Of a stretch of 64,000 nucleotides of DNA, positions 23,451-35,603 are shown piece after piece. The notes beneath the pieces are model-generated. The model saw only the letters and a list, made by a program, of their open reading frames with translations, searched no databases and was not told the origin of the DNA. Within the stretch, counting starts at the first letter, position 1, and the number at the start of each line of letters is the position of its first letter. Origin of the DNA: Zygnema circumcarinatum (Eukaryota; Streptophyta; Zygnematophyceae; Zygnematales; Zygnemataceae); contig CM074804.1 in assembly GCA_037447605.1 (NCBI GenBank), positions 4,909,613 through 4,973,612 on the forward strand, read 5' to 3'. Position numbers and translations under genes: made by a program.

Positions 23451-26400
23451 ATGGCTGTGGAGTTGCTGCCGCCGTGGCGCCTCTTCAACCTGCTGCAGGA
23501 ACATCTGCAGTCAGACGCTCTCCTTCTGCTGGACACGCGGCCTCGCGCCGTATATTCCCGCGGCCATGTCCGGCGAGCCTCCTGCGTCTCTCGCACGCCA
23601 GGTGGCAGGACACTACAGGAGCTGGCGGGGCCTGGACCGCCTCTCTGGACTTCGAACTGCTGGTGGGATCACCACGTGCTCCTTATAGTGCCTGCGAATG
23701 TAGAAGCGGCTCTGAAGCGAAAAGAGAGAGAGCGAGAGGGTGAAAAGAGGAGAGGTGAAGATGGCAGAAAGGTGGGGAGCAAGTGGGAAGTGGAGGGGAA
23801 AGAGGAGCAGGCGGAGCAGGAACGCAGAAGCTCCAAAAGGAAGAAGGTGGAAGGCGAAGTAGAGGAGGACCCCGTGCTTTCGTTCCTTTTGACAGAGGGA
23901 TTAGCTCGCTCTATCAAAGTTCTTGTGGCAGAAGGTATGGATCCACAATTTAGCGTGCTTAACTTGGATTTTCTGCTTAGGTACAGATGGTCGCTGTTTT
24001 ATGCAATGTTCCTATGATGGCCTTTGCAGAATTTCTTTTGGCCTTGTCGTATTGCTCGCATTTACGGCCTTGATAACTTTGTTAGGAGAACTTGCTCGAA
24101 ATAAGAAGGTTCCACAAAACAAAGAAAAGGTGAGGAAATATAGTCATGTAGTTTATCCGCCCTGATTTGCTAAATTTGACCTTTTCAACTGTTCTTTTGT
24201 AGGATAGGCATTTTGAAGGTTCATATATCATCCATCGTGCAAACGTTTGAGAGTGTGAATTGTAAAATGTCGAAATAGCTCATGGGCCAAACTATGTGCA
24301 GTGTAGGACCTAATTTTTCGGAAGTCACTGGACTTTGCTGCATGTCTAGCCTTATGAATCTGCAGCCTATAAAGACAGCCCCAAAGAAGTCATGTGAGTT
24401 TACTAATATCGATAACTGAAGTGTGGAGATCCCCGCTAATTGGTGTTGTCAGTGCAGCCTGAACAGTGAATGCAGTTCTAATTGAAGTTGCTGCATGCCC
24501 TTACCCTTCCCATTGAATGCTGTTCTCAACTACGTTCAAGTTTCCAAGTTATTTAATCGTGTCTATCGAATTGACCCTCGAAATGCTCTTGACGACTCTC
24601 TTAAATAGTACTGTGGATGTCAGAGGGCGCAAAATGTGGTTCTGATCCCGCCCGAAAGCCGCCTTTGCCACTCAGCTTTCGCCTGATGGATGTAGACAAC
24701 CTTATTTCGTGTCCTTGGAGATGATGGAGCGAATAGTCCTTCCTCCCTCAGGCAATTCCTCACAACGGCATCCAACAGGAGTGTTCTTGCTGCTGGTGCA
24801 CTCTGCAGGGGAGGATGACTCGAAAAGTGGCTATGGAGCCTTTGCGGAAGCCTACCCCACTCTCGTAACGCGTCATACCAAGGGTGCGCCCATCCCGCGC
24901 TATCCAGCTGAGGCAAGCACAGAGCTTCAGCCATGACAGAATTGGGAGCAGGTCAGATGCCTGTAAACGTCGTCAGTCTAAACGCTGAAATGAATCTTCT
25001 CCGGTAGAATCTCCTCTCCTGCTTTATGTCCCTTCCATGAGGGAAACCGAAGCAAATCGAGACTTCCTTCTGTATGCGCAACTGAGTAGCGGTACATAAA
25101 GTGGAGTTGGAGAAATAGCGTGGCATACAAATCTTTTTCATAATGATCTCTGTAATCCAAACCTTTCAATAAGTTTGTCGTTCTCTTTCAGATTCCACAC
25201 CTTTATCCTTCATCTTAATTGGTCTGCACCAAAAAAGGCCCTGAGCCAAAGTAGGATTCGTTCAAGCTAGCCCTTAAGTATGACAGGCGATGACAATGCT
25301 TTAGGCTTAGTCATCTATGAATGCCGACAATTGCTTGCTGTTTTTGAGACCTTTTAGCACAAATGTTCTTTATTTGGGAACTTAGGTGAGATTTGCAGGT
25401 GGTACCGGGACTGCTTTATTTGGGAGATTTGGAGCATGCTAAAGCGGAAAGTAGGCTGGAGGACTTGGGAGTGACACACATCATCACTGTAACCACCGAA
25501 GCCTTCACAGACGAGGTGCAGCGCTTCACTCGGCTCTTCTGCAGCTTGAACGGTAAGCTCAAAGAAGCATTAGCACTGTGAAAACTTGGAAGTGGTGAAT
25601 AAGCAGCTTGAGTTTTGTCAAGCATCTGGAGTATAATGAATGTGGAACTGCTCGTTTTCAGACGTCCGTTTTGCAGCAGGACAGCAGAATATGTGTTATT
25701 TGGTGACTAGAATATGCGGAACGTGAAGTGTTACAGTTTTTTTGGATTATGAGCGAAGTTTGATTCAATGAATAGATTTCGGCTTTACTTAGAGTTTGGC
25801 GAAAATCTCAAAGATTTCATGTATGGTTCACTCCTATGCAAAGAGACGGATGAATCCTCTCGCAAATCTCTATAGGAGGATCCCAGTAGCTACTGCATGT
25901 TCACTTTGCCCGGGTCTTCAGGGTTCATTTGACATTTCAATTTCACACCAATCCAATCTGCCTGTATAAGCGGAGGTGTTCCCTCATGTAAGATTGTATT
26001 ACTATCTGTGTCGTGGCCGCAGATGAGATTGAAGCTGACATAATGCAGTACTTTGAGTCCAGTTACAACTTCATTATGGCTGCGAAAGAGAAGGGGGGAG
26101 CAGTCCTGCTGCACTGTGGGGCAGGAGCCAGTCGCTCAGCCACCCTGTGTGCTGCGTTTCTTATGAAACAACGCAGGTGGAGTGCGGATCGCGCTGTGAG
26201 GTAAGCGAGGCAGTGTTTGTGCCCATGGCGCCATACTTGAAAGGCTCAGCGTGAGGAAATAGACAATTGAGGGAGATTCCTCCTATTCCAAGCTTCCACC
26301 TCATTCGCGCATTTTTTAACTGTATGGGTTGCTAATTGGTGCAGCTTTTTGAAGGAGCAACGCAGCAAAGTTCAGCCAAACCCCGGCTTCCTTAAAGCCC

Positions 26401-27209
26401 TCAAGGCATTTGAGAAGGAGATTTTAGGAAAGGAGGCTTCCATAGACGAAGAGCGGGAGGGAGGGCATGGTAGCAGTGGAAGGGGTGGAGCTGTTGAAGC
26501 GCAGCAGTCGAGGAGGGAGAGGAAGGAGCGAGCACGAGAAAGAACAGGCCGCATTGTTCAAGGAGAAAATGGGGACAGCATCCGCCTGCAGGTCTATAAG
26601 GTGTGCAAACTCCTCTATCGCTTCAAATGCGTGGCAGGGATTGCCGCACTGATCGAATGCAGAGCTTTCTCAGCGAGCTTTTCTGGTGCTTATTTCTGGC
26701 TACAATTGGTTCTGTCTGCGGGTGATGGTCCAGGATCAAACTGCCGTTGGAGAGATATTAATAGAAGGAAAAGAGACTCACGTGATTGGCCGCCTGCCTT
26801 CCTGCGACGTTGTTCTAGATCATGCATCGGTCTCCCGCCAGGTCTGAGTTTCGTACTAATGAAATATGCAGATACTTTGATTCGCTCTTAATCATTACGT
26901 GTATGCAATGCTGGCCTCACCGGGGTCATCACTCAACCGTATGGTCAATTTTTCCTGATGCCTTGGGCTGTTTCTGACTCCGACTCCATGCAGCATGCCA
27001 AGGTTTCCCATGACGGCGGCACAAACCCCACATTGGAGGATCTGGGGGCGGTGCATGGGACCTTTGTGGATGATCGCCGGCTGAAGTCGAAGGAAGTCTG
27101 CCAGCTTCAAGAGGGCGCCAAGCTTCGGTTTGGAGCCAGCACAAGGGAGTACGTGCTCCGCGGAGTGAAGTCCGCGGACAGTAGATGGGAGGGGGAAGCC
27201 GACTTTTGA
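23451..27209 (+). CDS. Rhodanese-like / dual-specificity phosphatase / FHA fusion protein
   Basis: Seven exons join in phase: 23451-23934, 24809-24912, 25399-25552, 26023-26200, 26345-26591, 26674-26841 and 26994-27209, 516 residues. An in-frame ATG at 23382 would add 23. The N-terminal 190 residues or so resemble the rhodanese/CH2 domain of MAP-kinase phosphatases (LLLLDTRPRAVYSRGHVR, later DPVLSFLL and SGYGAFAEAYPTL), interrupted by a Lys/Glu-rich insert. The dual-specificity phosphatase domain runs from VVPGLLYLGDLEHA to AVSFLKEQR. Its active-site loop HCGAGASRS has Cys279 and Arg285, so catalysis should be possible. After a charged linker comes an FHA phosphothreonine-binding domain (about 400-505) with VIGRLPSCDVVLDHASVSRQ and HAKV. 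The usual Asn before GTFV is His. The intron after 24912 has a GC donor (GCAAGC). Exon 6 start is the least certain junction. The predicted role is dephosphorylation of phosphoproteins recruited through the FHA module. Confidence 0.85.
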
Positions 27210-29653
27210 TGGCAAGAATATGAGTGAGGGGTGTGGCAATAGATGGCATCTCGAGGTTCGCTGGTCGTAGGAATCTTCGGTTAGTGTACTTTCAATAGGG
27301 TGAAGCACTTCGTGTTCTGTGGTTGGATCTATCCTCTTGCTAAGCAAGATTTTTTTTTTTTTTTTGCCTTACAAAAGGAAAAACTTTGGAACTCTGGCGG
27401 CTATTTTGCAAAAGGAAAAAAGAAACAAATGTTCAGAATGAAACAAGATTGCGATATTCCTCGCCGTAACAAAAAATCATCATTGACCATTTATGTTCCC
27501 AGCAGAAAAATTAACTTGCTTCGGCGAAAGTATCTAAGGAAAAGAAGGAAAATCCGTCGCTTGACTGTCGACATTTTCTTGTGTGAAACAGATGGTGTGA
27601 ATTGGTATTCATTTGTGTGAAAACAGACATTTTGAAAGGTATTGTGCCGATCCTACGGGAGAACCGTAAAGCTATAACCCATACACACTTTCTGTAATTT
27701 TAATTTGTTTCAATTAGGCCGAATGAATCTGAACATTGCGGGTTAGGGATTAGAATGCTTGCTCGAACATTTGGAACATTCCAGTCGAACATTTGAAATT
27801 TTGTTTGGTATTTTCAAAACGTTCATGGTGTTTTTTTCTTGCTTTCCTTTCCTTTCGTTAATAGAAGTGTTGCCCTGGTAATTGAAAAAATGTGAAAGTG
27901 GGAATATTGCGACGGCCGTAACGCTTTCGAATGTTGCTATGACATGATGAGAGGAGGCGGCTTTCGTCGCCGCATACATCCATACATTTTCCTTCCCCGC
28001 CATTGTTCCTCCTGTTCCTGGCTGCAGACATTGGTGCAGACCATCAAGGTCACAAACCTAAAATTAGCGCGTCTGGCGTCCTTGGCATTCCTCACAAAGG
28101 AGAACCCTAGCCCTACAACCCTATTCCGCATATCCTCGCACTCACTTCCAGCCAAGAGCAGAAAGCAAACACAAACTCTAACTTTAAACGCTAAACGCTG
28201 AACCTAAGCGAGAAACACCTCCTTGCATCCCACATAAAGTGTAAGGTGAAGGGTTAGAGCTCCTAGGGTTTCCAATTTATTTTTGAGGGTTTCCAATTTT
28301 TCTGTGTCAAAATAGGGTCTATGCGATGTCCAAACCTGTACGAACGGCCCGCCGGCCAGTTCCGCCTGCTACAGGCCGCGCGCTACAGTGCGGCCGTACG
28401 GCCAGCCAGCCGGCTAGCCGGCTCTGACCACCGCCGCCGCCGCCGCCGCGCCTGCTCTCGCCCAGCCGCCTCGACCGTACTGTACTCATTCTGCATTCAG
28501 TCTGGGAAGCGGTGCGCTTGGTACTAGTTCCGACGTGCGACGGTTTCGTACAATGTCGCCGTACGGCCCCGCCCCGCTCCAATCATACACGGCCACTTGG
28601 GCGGCGCATTCACTCGCCCGCGCGCGGTCCCTCCGCGCAATGATCGGCCGCGACAAGCGCGAGCCGACATTCGTACGCGCGGCAGTTGGGTGGGCCGCCC
28701 AGCCGGCCGGTTCAGGCGGTTCGCCGGCGGCGGCAGGCGGCCAACGGCCGGTCGGCGTGTCGGCACGGGGGGAGCGGAATTCGCGGTGATGACGGGGCAG
28801 CAGAATCGGCTCGAGCGGGTGCCGACGGAGGTTGGCCGCGCGCGGACCGACAGGCGCCTGACGCCTCCCGGCGACAAACGAACCGACTATTTGTCGATGG
28901 GAGGATGCCAAAATCTGTTGTCGTATCCGAGTGGGGTGCCCTGGGATGCGCGCTCGTTGACACGTAGAAAAGACATCCAAGATCTTTTAGAGACCGCGTG
29001 ACGAACCCGAATATCCACTAAATAGTTTTCTTCTGCCCGTCCTCCGCCCCCAGCCGTTACCCGGCGCGCGGCTCAAGCGACTCGGGCGGCACGCGCTAAA
29101 CCAAGTGCCGTGCCCGCCCGCCCGCCCGCCCGCCCGCCCGCCCGCCCGCGGGTCAAGCGCGGCCGCGCGCAATGAATGAAGCGCGAGCGCGCCCGCTGGC
29201 CTGCGCGGCCCAGTAATGAGCCGCCCTGCCAGCTGGCATTCCGCGTGCGCCGACTTCATCAGCCACTTGTCGCATACGCAAAAACGACACTCAAACATGA
29301 TGACCCGGGCCGAGCACGCCCGGGCCACCCGTACGGCCAACCGCCCGCCGCTCGTGTCCGTACGCTCGCCGCGGTAACGACGCTCCGGCCCCTTAATGTC
29401 CCCGCCCGCCCGCCCGCGCCCGAACCGCGCCTCGCCGAACGCGACCCCGCGCGTGCGAGACGCGCCGCCCACTGGCGGCGCGGGGCCCGCGAGCACGTTG
29501 AGCAGCCGTCCGCCCGTACGGCGCCCGTCCGTACGCTCCCTCGGCGGGGCGGGACGGCGCGGCTCTCAAATGCCCCCCCTCCCTCCCCCGCGCGGTTTGC
29601 CCCCTCTCCCTCTCTCCTCTCGCTCCCTTCCGGCCGGCCGGCCGGCCGCCGCC
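27210..29653. promoter_or_regulatory. Intergenic: AT-rich stretch then GC-rich promoter island
   Basis: No gene supported. 27300-28200 is AT-rich with a T-run at 27350-27365 and no exon signal. 28320-29650 is strongly GC-rich with many CGTAC words, a CCG trinucleotide run (28430-28449), a CCCG tetramer run (29111-29149) and GGCC repeats (29629-29647) just before the next start codon. Long frames on both strands here are compositional. Telomere-box-like AACCCTA words occur at 28100-28120. Confidence 0.45.
29111..29149. repeat. (CCCG)n tetranucleotide repeat
   Basis: About nine perfect CCCG units, about 500 bp upstream of the start codon of the zinc-ribbon gene. Confidence 0.95.
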
Positions 29654-30292
29654 ATGCAGCAGCACGCAGAGGGGGCTATGGAATCCCCCCTTTCACACGC
29701 CTCCTCCGAAGGGACCTTCCACCACGCCCCCATGCTTCCCCCGCCCGCCAGCATCCCTCCCCGCTTGCAGGAGCTCCTGCACAGAAAGGGCCCTTATTCT
29801 ACACTAGATAAGCACGCACGCCCTACGAAGCTGCATCCCGCCCTGAAGCGTCAGCTCACAAACGCCCCAGATTTTATTGCAGATTATGAAGAGCAGTATA
29901 TGGGCCGGGAATCTCCGCTTTCAAGACTGAGCACCGGGAGTCGCTCCGTCTCCTTCAAAGAGCGAAACGGGGAACTCGCCCAGCGCCCGTACGCGCAGAA
30001 CAACGCCATGGCTCCCGAAGCCTCGCGATCGGGCTCGTCTGCGATGCTTAAATCTGCTCTAAAGAAGCCAGGAGGAAGCGCTACAGGACCTCGGGGAAAG
30101 CCAGTGGAGAAGCAGGTCACTCCGAGACGGGAGCAGGGTCCAGTGTATGCGATCCCTAATGATAGCGCCATGGAGAGAGGGAGAAACGGGTGGTCATGGG
30201 GAGAGAGTCATAATCCTCCTGAGAACGGCTATGCGCGAAGCCCTCCGATATACCGTGACGAGTATCGGGCCCCTTCCCTGGCACATCACCAG

Positions 30293-30387
<95 letters not shown>

Positions 30388-33300
30388 GCCTCGGCCCGAT
30401 GTCCGTCGTAGGAGCTCATTTGAGTCTCACGAGGGTTATTATGCCGGCCAGAATGTATATTGGGAGGAAGCCCAGGATGTCGTCTATGAGCGCCGCACGG
30501 CATCAAACTCCGGGACGCCCCGGGAATGGCAGCAAGGGGGAGGGCGGAGAGGCCATGGCCAGATCGTCTCCCATTATGATGGAAATGAATACATAGCGGA
30601 AGTCGTCCAATCAACCCCTTCATCTTGGGAGCCTCCAGCTCCTATTCACCCTTCAGAGCCTCCTTTGGACGCTGCTATGGCGGGCTCTGTGGTACACCGA
30701 CATGTCGCATCGTACGACTGGGAGGGAGGCTCCTTGCCCATCTCTCCCGCGCACTCCTCCCACAGCGCTATGGCTCTCCCACTCTCCCGCACCGAGACTT
30801 TCAATGATAACTCCATCCCAGGAGGGAGGTTTCTGAGCCCGCCTCTCTCTCCCGCATATGCTCCGCACCTTCAGCGCTCGAATACTCTGGATGGGCCAGT
30901 TTTAGTTTCAGGAGCTTCCTCCCCTTCAGGACAGCGACTGCGGCAGAGCAGTCACCTCCCTCCGCGAGCTTCTCCTGCCAATTCTTCAGGGAGCTACGAT
31001 GCGGTCCATTCTCGGAAAGCTTCGCAGGAGAAGATGAAGGCAGCGGAGGCGCCTCCAACGAGTCGGATATGGCGGCAGTCTTCGTTGCCGGAGGACATGA
31101 AGGTGCCAACCGCGGCATTGTACCCCCAAGAACGGCAGAAATCCGAGGTGAGTTGCACAGGTGTTTGTAGTGCTCTTAGTTCTTCGACTCCATATCTGTT
31201 CCTACTTTCAGACGGTTCCACTTCTGGGTGCATCTCGTCTCTCCCTCTCTCTCGCTCGCTCTCTCGCTTCCGCTGCCCCTTCCCTTCCCCCTTTCCCACT
31301 CCACACCCCTTCTCTCTTTCTCTCTCACTTCCGCTAATTGCTCGCTCTTTCAGACAAACGATCGCTCCTCGTCAATGCCGCGACAACGGCCTTTACCCTC
31401 CGGGACGGCCGAGCCTCTCTGGGCGACTGGACAAGGAGAGAGAGCTGCAGCGGCCTCACGGAAGGATGAGGACACGGCCTTGGAAAGGAGCTCTAATTCA
31501 GCGCTATTGTTCAGAGGGGGTGACAACGGGGCTGGGAGAGAGCCCTACAGAGAGCAGTACCGACAAGGGGGGCCTTCAGGAGAAGGGCGTGCGGGGGGGT
31601 CGCAGCGGTTAAGGGTTCCTGCTTACCCTCCTCATCCTTTTCGGGGGGAAGAGGGGTGGCGGCAGCGGGAAGGGGGAGAGTACTGGGAGGAGAGTAGGGA
31701 ACTGTATAGCGATGCCGGAACCTTCCAGACGCAAGATTCTGGTGTGAGCTTGGCGTCAACTGGGAGTGGTCCAGAGTTGGAGATCGGCAATCCCACTTCC
31801 GTTGAACAGGGTCAGCCGCCAATAGGAGCAATGGCATCAGAAACTAGTTTTCGGCGAGTCAATTCACAGCCGAACAGTGGTGGAAATATGCACAAAACGC
31901 TTAATCCTATCAATACGGGTTCAGTAAGGTCTTACTCGGCTTCCTATGTAGCTCCGGCAACGCCATGGGAGGCAGAGTTTGAGAAGCAGCTGAGCTTCGC
32001 TATTAGGGAGCATGAAAGGATGACTACGAGCGGACCGGGCATTCCTCCCGCCTCTCCTCACCAGCAGGCTCAGCATTTAGCAACAGGAAAAGAGGAAATC
32101 GAGCCACCTTACGCTTTCATGGAACAAGCAGCCGTTTCGTTGGGGGACGGAGCCCTGAAGACGAGGAAAGGTTCCATAACGAGTCAAAGCTCAAACTCGA
32201 GGAATAGCTCATTTGAAGGTTTGGAAGCGTTCACGGAAACTCCGTCATATCAAGACGGACATCGAAGGAGTTCGTTAGATATGAGCCAACTGAGGGAGGC
32301 GGAGATGCATGTCGCTGGAGTGATGAGGAATGGGAGCGGAATTCCGCGACGGAACGTTGGTGGTAGTGAAGTCAGAAATGGCCAGCAACCCAGTCTCCAG
32401 CCGCTGTTCGGGAGGTCCATCACTATCTCGCATGCGCCCTCATACGGTTTGCCCTATCATCAGGCTCGACCTGCGGGGAGTTTGTCTGCTTCGGGAGTTT
32501 CACAGGCGGTTCAGGTGAGAGTGCATGATGACCTGCTGCTTTCCCTCCTCGTCGTTTTCTTTTCTTTCACTTTGTTCGAGAGACGTTTTAAGAAAAATAC
32601 AGGGAAAGGAGGGTTTATGAGAGTGGAGGCTGGAGATAACGGCGAGAGGATGTGTAGAAAAGTCTGAAGGCAAGGCCAATGTCTGCTTGGTCATTTAGCT
32701 CACGGTGACCATTTTTTTAGTGTTTTTAGATCGGCTCACCCTAAAAGCCTAAGGAGCGGTATGTAGGAATCTAAAGCATTTTATGTGCTTCCTCCGTACC
32801 CTTCCTTCATTTCACGCATCGCACCTTACCCATCCTTCCCCTGGTCAGCGCCATGGCTTTTAGAAGCCTGCGGCAGATTTAGCCCCTTCCAGGGGAGAGA
32901 TATCATCCGTCACGCATGTCACGTTGCGTCGCGTCACGTAGCGTTACGTAGCGTCACGTCACGTCACATCGCGTCACGTCGCAGACGCAGCGCCGAATCC
33001 TGCGCGCTTTCGTCCTGTCGAGGCTCTGGAGGTGTGACAAGTGTCACACCACGTCCGCGTACCCGCCCGGACGGACGGTCAGACTGGCGGGGAGGGACGG
33101 GGCCTCCCTCGCTCCGTCAGGAGAACAGGCGGAGAAGAAGGGGGGAGAAAATGCACGGACTAAAACAACATGTAGGATCTCGTCATTGTACGATTGTGTT
33201 CTACAGTAAGTACTGTAGTGGAATCGAAGTAGAAAATAGGGCTTCCGAAGCACATCCCGAATCGAAATGTCAAAAAATCACACGTCCTACTTGCTATGGA

Positions 33301-35603
33301 AAGTGGGTTCGGCCGAAGTGGTGGTGTGTCGGGAGTGAAGGGATGTGATGGGGGAGGTGGAATTGAGGGCACGGCATGACGGTGTAGGCTGACAATCCGC
33401 CATGGGGGATTGCGTGGCTGCAGTGTCTGTGGTGCCTGGCGGTGCTTGCTGTTCCAACGGACTTGGAGCAGAACCAGGGAGGAACGCAGAAGTTACGATG
33501 CGGGAGGTGTCTCAAGGTGTCAATGTACCATTTCACGGGGGAAGAGGAGTCCCCGACTTACTTTCATCACGACGATGGGAGAGGCAGCAGAGAGTCGCTG
33601 CAAAGCGAGAGCTCGACGGGGTCGGTGGTCATCCGGGAGCTCAGGCGGGGAGAGTCTCCCCTCGGCAGAGACCTGCAGCAGGCTCTTCAAGCTAAGAACG
33701 AGGAGAGCCAGCTCTCACCTAAAGGCATGCAGGAGAGGGCGCAAGGGAGTTTAAACGGAGGGAAAAATGTGGTGTGGAAGGGAGTAATGAATGTGGAAAC
33801 GCGTACTGTGCATTCGCGACAGCAGATTGGAGAAGGAGCAAGTGCTCTGTCTTCTCCGACCAAAGCAGAGCTTTCTGATGATGCCCCCGTTAAAACTGCA
33901 CAAGAGCAGCCACGTGTGAAGGAGGACCCGCCCAAGGCAGCGAAGAACCTCCCGGCACGCGCTGCTCAAGCCTTTTCCCGGTGGGCCACAAAGCTGGGAG
34001 GACACTCCAGCAGCGCAGCAGTGCACGCAGAGACAAGTCCTCCACACAAGCAGAACGACTCAAAAGCATTGCAGCAGGCATCTCCGGAGAATGACAAGAA
34101 AAGCCAAGATGGAGATCTGCAATGTGGCAAAAGGGGTCCTGTGAGGGTTAACGGTCATGCTATCTCTGAGAAGGTGGTGGAGAAGGCAGAGAAGAAGGCT
34201 GGGCCCATTCAACCTGGCGACTATTGGTGAGTATTTTTAAACACTTTATACCGGGAAGCACGGAAACTTGGATGCCATTGGCTGCAGGCGTTCTTTGAGG
34301 GGCAATGTATGGTTGTCATCGGCATGGAAGCATCAGAAGAATGGAACAGTGATAGTTATTTCAAGGAATCCCCCTGCATGCATATTTCAGGAGTCTGCTG
34401 TGAATGAAGGTTTTAATTCTACGAGTAAACAGTCTATTGACAAACTCTGATCGCAAGAAGGGGCAACTAATTCTTGAATAGGAAATGGATCAACTGTCTC
34501 TTGGAAGGTTATGCATGGCGGAAGAAGTAAAAAGGAGGGGCCGTGTTGCAGGTATGATCCGCGTGCCGGCTTCTGGGGAGTGACGGGCGGCCCCTGCCTT
34601 GGGATTATTCCGGTGAGGATTAGTCCACACTGCATTGAAGCAGCATAACTGCAGGTCATGGATGGCAATCAGCAAAAATGGACGGTGTTGCTGCTGGTTC
34701 CTCGCATGCCTGATAACTGAGTTTTTCAGACAAGTGCTAGAGTGCAGAAAAAAACTCTCAAGCGTGCGCCATTGTCGTGGTCTTTGTTGTGCCAATTCTG
34801 GAGGAATTTCCAGTAAAGGAGAGCCCGCAGAAGAAATAGCTACAGGGTTGGGTTAATGAGTTAGGAGCGTGATTTATTTCCTCACTGTCAGTAGACCGCT
34901 GGCCGGTTTGACCAGCACATTCTCAAGCAAATGATGATCCTGCTCCTAGAGATGTTTCTAGAAACCAGAGCCACTACCAAAGTTGTTCTTTCAGCCTGAC
35001 TGTTCTTTGCTCGTCACTTTCTGGCCGTGCAGGGGAAAATATCAGAGCTGGACTTTCCTATGCCTGAGAAATGTGCTGGCGGTGACACCAAAGTTTGGGT
35101 GAATGGCCGCGAGCTGCACCAGAAGGACCTCGCAGTTCTCATGCAGCGTGGGCTGAAAATGATTCCCGGCAATTCCTACCTGCTGGATGCAGCTGGGCAG
35201 GTTATCGATGAGCGGTCAAAAAGGCAAATACAGGACCTGGGCAAGCTGCAGCCCTCGTAAGTGGCACCTTTTATTTGCCAAAGGCCTTAGTGCAGAGCCT
35301 GCTTTCAAGATGCAAAGGGATGCGTTCCGTAGGGTTTGGAAGAAGGGCCCTGACAGCTAGGTCACTAGAATGCCTTCTGAAGTTGGTTATCAACCTAGCT
35401 CGAATATGTCTGAACCATCATGTAAAAACGCTCTGTTTTTTGGATGTGAGAGATGATCAAAGGCGAGTTTGAATATGTGCAGGCTGGAGAGACGGGGCAG
35501 AGGATCCGGCATGCGCATGCCTAAGAAGGGCAGCAAGGACGAGGAAAGTTCGAACCGGGGCAGCAGCTCTCTTGACAGCTCGCATTTGGTGACGGTCGGA
35601 TGA
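29654..35603 (+). CDS. Zinc-ribbon DUF3133 / EDR4-type, extra-large-G-like protein with polyglutamine run
   Basis: Six exons join in phase: 29654-31147, 31354-32514, 33424-34226, 34552-34612, 35033-35256 and 35483-35603, 1287 residues. The start ATG sits in a CGCCGCCATGC context. The long N-terminal half is low-complexity, rich in Ser, Pro, Gln and Arg, with a pure 30-Gln run at about residues 215-244. Exon 3 opens with a Cys4 zinc ribbon: CLWCLAVLAVP (Cys886, Cys889) and KLRCGRCLKV (Cys911, Cys914). This matches the plant zinc ribbon found in EDR4 and DUF3133 proteins. The C-terminus has the extra-large-G-like module YDPRAGFWGVTGGPCLGIIP, then FPMPEKCAGGDTKVWVNGRE and a basic GSGMRMPKKGSK tail. 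EDR4 regulates immunity and vesicle traffic in Arabidopsis. DUF3133 paralogues are uncharacterised, so function here is unknown. Intron 2 (32515-33423) carries a GTCAC/GCGTCAC pentamer patch at 32915-32985. Confidence 0.85.
30296..30385 (+). repeat. (CAG)30, encodes Gln-30
   Basis: Thirty uninterrupted CAG codons in exon 1 of the zinc-ribbon gene, without a single CAA. It is preceded by CAG AAG and followed by CGG. A perfect repeat of this length is expected to be length-polymorphic. Confidence 0.97.
32915..32985. repeat. GTCAC / GCGTCAC pentamer-heptamer patch in an intron
   Basis: About ten imperfect copies of CGTCA, TCACG and CGTAG words inside intron 2 of the zinc-ribbon gene. Non-coding. 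Confidence 0.7.

Noticed and set aside
30147-30623. Poly-Ser and poly-Ala proteins overlapping the CAG run
   Set aside because: They are the other readings of the CAG repeat. The Gln frame belongs to a multi-exon gene with recognisable domains.
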